Notes under the pieces: generated by a model
Seen by the model: only the letters and a program-made list of their open reading frames with translations
The model's database searches: none
What the model was told of the DNA's origin: nothing
Shown: positions 58,048 through 64,000 of the stretch, piece by piece
Layout: the number at the start of each line of letters is the position of its first letter
Position numbering within the stretch: position 1 is the stretch's first letter
Made by a program: the position numbers and the translations under genes
Assembly (NCBI GenBank): GCA_025331435.1
Contig: JAIWNI010000049.1
Span: forward strand, 62,001 to 126,000
Length of the DNA: 64,000 bases
Source of the DNA: Choanephora cucurbitarum
Taxonomy: Eukaryota > Mucoromycota > Mucoromycetes > Mucorales > Choanephoraceae
Direction of reading: 5' to 3'

Positions 58048-60704
58048 ACTCCGAGTAGTGTAATAAAATACAGTCCCTTTTTCATTTTCTAAAAAAGTGT
58101 TGCAACCATATGGTAGAGTCATACACAGGCAAGAGTTTCAATTTACAAGTAAACTGACAACAGTGTCTTACAGATAGAAAGAACTTTTTTTTTTAGGTTC
58201 ATTGTGATACGTTCACTCACTCATTTCTAACTCATATAATTTATAGGGTGCGCTCGGACTGTTTCTTTTGTTGAGATGCCTCGATCTAAATGAATAGATT
58301 TGTGTGTCTTGCAAATGGAGAAAAGTGATACGCTTTTTAGTTTTATTGTTTTTTTTTAAGATTTCAATACAATAAGTATGCGTGTTTCTATTGAGAAAAT
58401 AAAAACTAAAAGTACGCGTGTGTGTGATAGTTATGATTAGGGGAAGTTATCTTTTTCATAACTAAGGCTGGACCAGATCACTCAGTGGTAAGAACAACGC
58501 ATAATTCAAACTCAATGGTATACGACTGCCACTAGATCTGAAGTTTACACAAAATGTTAAGTTTTGATGCATCTTTCATTTTGCAAATAGCCTATGAAAC
58601 TTGATCTTGATCAGCTTCTGTTGATATTGAAGAAACTGATGGCAGAGACAGAAGATATGCTTAGAAAAACCGGTAGTATCTTGACAAGAGCACTAGTATT
58701 GCTTATTTCTTAAAATATGCTTACCATCGCTGGCTAAGAAAGGGTACAAGAAATTCTAGGAACCAAATGAGAATGATCGAATATAAAAGCAACACTGACT
58801 TCATCGTCCATTTCCTCATATGCTTTTAAGCTTTTCTTTTCTTCGACAGCGATCAGTTTTGCTTCTAAAAGGCTACTAATGTCTTCAAGTTGCTTTGACG
58901 GTAGTCTATCTATTCTAACGCGTTATGGTTGATTGTGCGATTTAAATCAACTTGTACGTACTGCAAAAAAAGAAAAAGAATTGTTGTTTTCTATTATTCT
59001 GTCTGTGACACCTATCATCTCTGCAGTCTATCTTAGTTGTACAATGGATCTTGGGTATTGAAATACTTGAGTACCTGTATTTACGAGGTCTCAGTATGGC
59101 AATTGCCTCTAGCTGACAGAGCACACTCTGTTCTGAAGGAAACAATTGAACCCTGCTTCTTTTATTTATTGTGGGTGTATTTCACCATGCTATCGATTAT
59201 GAGCCTTTTGTAACAGACTTTAAAATAGCTTGGAATATCATAGTTATGTATTGTCATTATCAAAACAAGTCAGGTAAAGAAAGATCGTTGTTGAGCCGCT
59301 CCTTCGTAAACCTACTCGAACTCTGTGGCTGTATAAGTTCGCTGATCGTTCAATCAAAGCAACCAGTCTTATAATTCGCGTCAAACAAATGAGATCAAAA
59401 CAGCCATCTTGTGTCCTAATCAAATATATGTGAAGAGATTCTCATGAGCCAAACACTTATCAAGATTCTGTTGGTCAGAGTGTTCTATCTCAAGAAAAAG
59501 TCCCACCCTAATCTATCTCTGAACTGTAAGTATTGATTCTCTCCTTTTCAATGTTCATGAAAACAAAGGAAGAATTGATCGAAAAAAAGGCGATTATCTG
59601 TAGGGCTCAGTTTTCGTTTGATTGATTTTATACGATGCCATTCTGTAGCGCATTGACTGATGAAGCAAATGTTTTCCCATTTTCTTCTTCTTTCTTGTGT
59701 TGAACTCTTAGGGCTTATGTCTGTATTCTAAATGCTATTCTTAGATAATGAAGACTGGCTTCAGTATGCTTTTCTCAAAGACATAAAAAGGAACATATGT
59801 GCTTTTAGCACACTCACTTGTAGCATATTTCATATAGATAACAAGCATTGATACCTTCAAACATTGACATGCCTCAAGAGTTACTCTTGAAATGAGTGCG
59901 GAGTAATATGAGTTGCTCAATGTCTCTTCATTTCTATTTTTGAAACAGACTCAATTTTGTATTTCGCGATATCTTTGAACCGTTACTTAAGTTTGTCAAA
60001 CAATAAAATCTTTTTTTTTAGTAGCTCAGCAGATGGTAAGAAAAGCAGTTACATCTTGTTCAATCCTATCATCAAATTCCTTTCAGTATAACATTATACA
60101 GGCTTCATATCAATTACAGAAGTGGGCTTCCAATCCTTCATTCCTTTTATTTTTTTAAACTGTAAAGAACAGCTTTGATGATTATGGCTGAATTTACGAA
60201 AGCTATCGGGACACTTTCTTTTTTTTTTTTATTAGAGCAAACTCTTGGCATTATAAGTTTAGCGTCTCATGGTATCAGCCATGGCATATGTTCCTGGTTA
60301 AAAGGAGCCAATTCTTTCAAAAAAAAAAGTAAGGCTCTATCCAATTCATAGTTCAACTTTCTCTTTAGATATCGGTAGATTCCATGCATTTAATATCTCT
60401 TCTCTTTCTTTCTTTTTTCTTGTAGTCAATTAAGAGGCTGAAAAAGAGCAAATTGTCCTGTTTTGGTCTAAATATACCATAAATAGATTTTTTTTTCTTT
60501 CAACATATGTCAAACTTCTATTTTGATGAATAAAGTGAATGTTCTCCGATCGAGATAAAAAAAAAGGGGCAGTGGTCTTTCTTTTTAGCCTGAAAACAGA
60601 TATATACAACTGTCATGTCTGAATACAAAAAAAAACGGATATAAACGTGCTCCATGTTGCAGAATTCAATTTTTTTTTCTACATTCTAATACGCATCGTT
60701 ACAA
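58048..60704. other. Gene-poor 2.7 kb with unassigned exon-like pieces
   Basis: No complete gene found. Exon-like minus-strand pieces at 58734-59158 are listed separately. Elsewhere there are T-runs and short chance frames. The end near 60630-60700 is the likely promoter of the chitin deacetylase gene, with TATATACA at about 60600. Confidence 0.45.
58734..59158 (-). other. Two exon-like segments of an unrecognised gene
   Basis: Segment 59075-59158 reads RVQLFPSEQSVLCQLEAIA..LRPRKY and ends at a GT donor. Segment 58734-58914 begins after a TTAG acceptor and reads RIDRLPSKQLEDISSLLEAK, LIAVEEKKSLKAYEEMDDEV, then HLVPRISCTLS and a stop. The two join in phase, and composition looks like protein, with amphipathic helices. 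I could not find a start codon or an upstream exon with a matching phase, and do not know the family. It may be the 3' part of an undetected gene or a decayed one. Confidence 0.3.
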
Positions 60705-62023
60705 ATGAAGGTCTCTATCTTGGGTGCTGTCCTACTTGCTATGAACGGGCCATTGGCTTTGGCTGTTCCTACCAGAACTATCTCTCAACGCAGCACAGAC
60801 ACAACTACTTCTTATATGCCTTCCAATTCACCTATTTTTCCTGAAATGAGCAAACCTACTGACGTTGTCTCAGAATACAACTATGGTCCTTACAATGTCA
60901 GCCAGAGCTTGCCTACCTACACTCTTTCTGGCTATCCCGAAGTCTGGAAGACCCCTAGCACTACCTCCAAAGAAGTCAAAGCTGCCATTGCCAAGATTGA
61001 TTGGTCTCTTGTTCCCAAAGCTCCTGTTCGAAAGCAAAAAAAGGATGGTGACTGGGTCAAGAGTAGCGATGGTCCCAAGGATCCTTACTGTTGGTGGTCT
61101 GATACCAATTGCGTTACTCCCAAGATTAATATCCCTCAAGATTACTACACCTGTGGCCGAAAGGGCGATTGGGGTTTGTCTTACGATGATGGACCTTTCA
61201 ACCGTTATGACGATGAAAACGCAAAGACAGAAAATGGCTATGCCGAACCTGCACTCTATAACTTCTTGGCTGAACACAACAATCAAAAGGCCACTCTCTT
61301 CGTATGTATTTTACATTCAATAGCATCAGGATATTCAAACTGAATCTCTTCTTTTTTGTATAGTACATTGGTTCCAATATTGCCACTTACCCTGCTGCAG
61401 CAAAGAGAGCTTTCAATGATGGTCATTACATCTGTGTCCATACCTGGTCTCACCCTGTCATGACAACCAAGAACAACCATGAAGTAGTTGCCGAATTCTA
61501 TTGGACTCTCAAGGCCATCAAGGAAACAACAGGCGTCACTCCCAAATGTTGGAGACCTCCTCAAGGTGATGTCGATGATCGTGTTCGTGCGATTGCATGG
61601 CAAATGGGTATGCGTACTGTCCTTTGGGATGAAGATACTGACGATTGGAACATGAGCGGTGCTCCCGACGGTGGTGATCTCTCTCCCAGTGTTGTCGATG
61701 GATATTTTGAGCAATGGATTGCTGACCAAGAAGCCGGTAACCAAACTACCGGTCACATCGTTCTTGAACACGAGCTCAATCACCGCACTGTCAACATGAC
61801 TATGTTCTGGCTGCCTACACTTCAAAAGAAATTCAATGTGCTACCTGCCTTAGCCTGTAACAATGTCACACAGCCTTATTGGGAGCAACAATACGTGTAC
61901 CCCATTGAAAACTTAGCTGTCAACAGTTCTACTCCTACATCAAGCAATTCTACATCAAATGATTCAGCTGCCAAAACAACTGACATTGTTCTTTCTGCAA
62001 CCACCGTAGCCCTAGCCAATTAA
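60705..62023 (+). CDS. Secreted chitin deacetylase, CE4 family
   Basis: Removes acetyl groups from nascent chitin to make chitosan, a main wall polymer of Mucorales. Exons are 60705-61301 and 61364-62023, giving 418 aa. Residues 1-20 (MKVSILGAVLLAMNGPLALA) are a signal peptide. The NodB domain shows LSYDDGP (motif 1, with SY in place of the common TF), HTWSHP (motif 2 metal ligands), RPPQGDVDDRVR (motif 3), DTDDWNM (motif 4) and IVLEHELN (motif 5), so metal and catalytic residues look intact. Several NxS/T sites occur. The Ser/Thr/Asn-rich tail ends in a short hydrophobic segment, possibly a GPI signal, which is inference. Confidence 0.93.
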
Positions 62024-63544
62024 ATAGATACTATACTTAAACAACCCTTTTAAATAAATGACTACAATAACACGAATGTAGGCATTCATGTGTATCCACA
62101 TGTTTCTAGATAACCAAAAATATATATATCATGTCCTACATATTTCTTATCTAGCTTTCTTTTTCTCTTCTCCTCTACTCCCATTTCTCCTAAACTAAAG
62201 CATCACTAGTCTATAAACAAAAAAAAAGGCTATTTTAAGAGAAAAAGTCGTTCGCATATTGTGTTGGTTAGAATGCGTACAATAAGACAAAAAAGATAGA
62301 AGTTCTATGTATAGCATTGGACTTCTTGATCACTAGAGACAAGTGACATCAGAAAGCACTGAATTGAATATTAGTTTTATTTTTCTATAAAAAGAAAAGA
62401 CTTTAAGGCTAATCTACATATTATGCATAGGAAGTAATTAGGAGCGAGCAGAAAAAAAAGGAGATTAGTGAATCTATGATTAGCTTAAAAAGAAATGTAG
62501 TTGTTGTTCCAATGCAACTAGAATCAAGCAGCATGCAAGTAAAATGAGGTCGAACCTGTTTATCTTCGGCATTCATTTTTTATTGCTTTTCAACTTGTTT
62601 TCTTTTGAACAATAGCAGAAAACTGGTTCAATACAAGTCAGAACATCCGGTGGATGTTGTCTCATACATAGCACGCCATAACAAATGCAAGTTAGAGCCC
62701 GCATCAAATGTGCTCGAGTCACTTGCATGTCAACCGTAATGGTACGTTACTTGACTAAAAGCTTAGCTTGTGCAATATTTCAATTATTTTCTTTTGGGTA
62801 ATGCATTACCTGAAACTCAACATGATTCACATGTTGAAAATAGATTTTCGTTATGCTGTTCGGTGTTCAACAAAGACATGCATCATAATTGACAAACGGT
62901 GTACAAATCGTAAGGTCGTATAACAAAACAAAAACATTACATTAAACTGAGCAATTGTTTTCGATAGATGGGAATTTCTACATTCAGTTAAATTCCGATA
63001 ACAATCAAACGTTAAAAAGGAGTGCATGGGTTGATTTTGATGACGGTGTCACAAACAATAAGGACCATAGGCCTACATCACGTTAACATAATGATCGTAA
63101 GGCACAACTATCATAAAGAGCTCTTTCTTATTTACACTGAAGAAGAAGTTGCTTTGACTTGGACAAGACAGTCTGACAACAAATGTCCTTTCGCCAATGT
63201 TTCAGAGGATAAACCAATTGCGAAGCTTCATTAACAGAAAAAAAAAGCCATTTCTTAATTGAGTTTTCTTGTCCCAATCGGAGGTGATTTAAAGGTTTTA
63301 TGGACCTTTAATTCTGTCACAGGATTAATATTGTGTTTCGTTATGCGCATAGGAAAAAGAAAAAAAAAGAAAGAAAGAGAGGAAGGCAAGCAATGTTATT
63401 GGTGAAACCAATTGCTTGCTGTAGTTTACTCTTTTTTTATCTTTCAACTGTCAAGTAATCACACTTTTTTGGTTTATTGGCAATATACTCTATAGCTCAG
63501 AGGAGGTTTAGAAAGAAAAGCATCAAGCAATTCAATCAAGCATT
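62024..63544. other. Intergenic, about 1.5 kb
   Basis: No gene recognised. A plus-strand frame at 63022-63234 has no known motif. A purine run lies at 63353-63391. Confidence 0.5.
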
Positions 63545-64000
63545 TTAATGTAACAGTTCATCAGCAAACCATATATCTTTAGGATGCTTGCGTTCAATAC
63601 CAGGTAAGCGCTCGCATGCTTTTGCTATTCTACACAATAAAGCTTCATTGTGCCAGCCAGCCATAAACTGAAGACCTATAGGCATATCTTGACTGAATCC
63701 AGCAGGGACCGAGACAGCAGGAATACCAGTCAGATTGCCTAGTTTGCAAAAAATCATGCTCCGAATTGTCATCTTAGCGTTTGACATGCCATATTCATGA
63801 GCCTTTTCAGGTAGAAGAGGTGAAACTAAAGCTGTTGTAGGGCACAGAATCAAATCCACTTTCTCAAATATACGTTCCATGTGGTTCATCATACGCGTAC
63901 GAATCTGTTGAGCACGTACATAATCTCTTCCATCTAAAGTGCTAGAAGTGCCAATCATCAAGCGCGTATGTGCTAAAAAGCGATGATGATTTTCTTTGTG
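63545..64000 (-). CDS. Amidase-signature family protein, C-terminal part (continues past window)
   Basis: The visible 151 codons are the end of an amidase (fatty-acid amide hydrolase or general amidase type). The 5' part, including the Ser-Ser-Lys catalytic region, lies beyond position 64000. Recognisable parts are RDYVRAQQIRTRMM, the VDLILCPTTALVSPLLP segment, LGNLTGIPAVSVPAGF and MPIGLQFMAGWHNEALL, all typical of the amidase C-terminus. No intron is seen in this part. The substrate cannot be told. Confidence 0.85.
   Translation of the reverse strand, partial: HKENHHRFLAHTRLMIGTSSTLDGRDYVRAQQIRTRMMNHMERIFEKVDLILCPTTALVSPLLPEKAHEYGMSNAKMTIRSMIFCKLGNLTGIPAVSVPAGFSQDMPIGLQFMAGWHNEALLCRIAKACERLPGIERKHPKDIWFADELLH

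Noticed and set aside
58455..58530. tRNA-like A box (CTCAGTGGTAAGAACAACGC)
   Set aside because: No matching B box at the right distance and no cloverleaf could be drawn, so no tRNA is called. No other tRNA gene was found on reading both strands.

Overview
This window looks like nuclear DNA of an early-diverging filamentous fungus, most likely Mucoromycota (Mucorales). The DNA is AT-rich. Protein genes are split by many 50-60 bp GT..AG introns, and T- and A-rich tracts border most genes. The gene set fits this group: a white-collar-2 type photoreceptor partner with a CX2CX18CX2C GATA finger, a chitin deacetylase, a WRKY/GCM-like zinc finger, a MATA_HMG-type box protein, complex I and V-ATPase subunits, and a Crypton DNA transposon. 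No bacterial operon, CRISPR array, rRNA or tRNA gene was seen. Exon limits were placed by hand from splice signals, reading-frame continuity and remembered family sequences; no transcript or database was consulted.

Layout. 1-1541: 3' part of a SAGA deubiquitinase (UBP8/USP22 type). 1677-6249: a divergent pair for two consecutive steps of branched-chain amino-acid synthesis, ILV2 (-) and ILV5 (+), around a 1.1 kb intergenic region with two TGAGTCA sites. 6313-8106: AK6/FAP7 and V-ATPase subunit E, both on the minus strand. 9197-15205: two head-to-tail, apparently identical 3,002-bp Crypton elements, each with an intact 722-aa tyrosine recombinase. 15684-20333: an F-box/WD40 protein, WC-2, a COX7a-like subunit and a WRKY-like protein. 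20334-23564: gene-poor. 23565-26975: a protein that is only the C-terminal part of NOT1, converging on an EFM6-like methyltransferase with overlapping stop codons. 29020-31463: a SulP/STAS anion transporter. 33444-39000: NDUFA1 with an ATG-only first exon, a Maf-type pyrophosphatase, and a GLI/Zap1-like C2H2 factor. 40257-48453: RPS23, a small membrane protein, a Gly/Trp-rich disordered protein, a bHLH factor and CTP synthase. 49619-58047: ETFRF1 (LYR protein), a Sec7-PH Arf exchange factor, an HMG-box factor and uroporphyrinogen-III synthase. 60705-62023: chitin deacetylase. 63545-64000: 3' end of an amidase.

How the parts relate. Most genes are unrelated housekeeping neighbours. The clear functional unit is the ILV2-ILV5 pair. 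TGA(G/C)TCA motifs of the Gcn4/CpcA type sit both between these two genes and upstream of each Crypton recombinase, so host amino-acid control could in principle reach the transposon; this is inference. The most unusual structure is the tandem Crypton array. Its three boundaries all carry TACAT, as expected for site-specific integration by a tyrosine recombinase. The freestanding NOT1 C-terminus, the WRKY-like finger and the Gly/Trp-rich protein are also worth a closer look.
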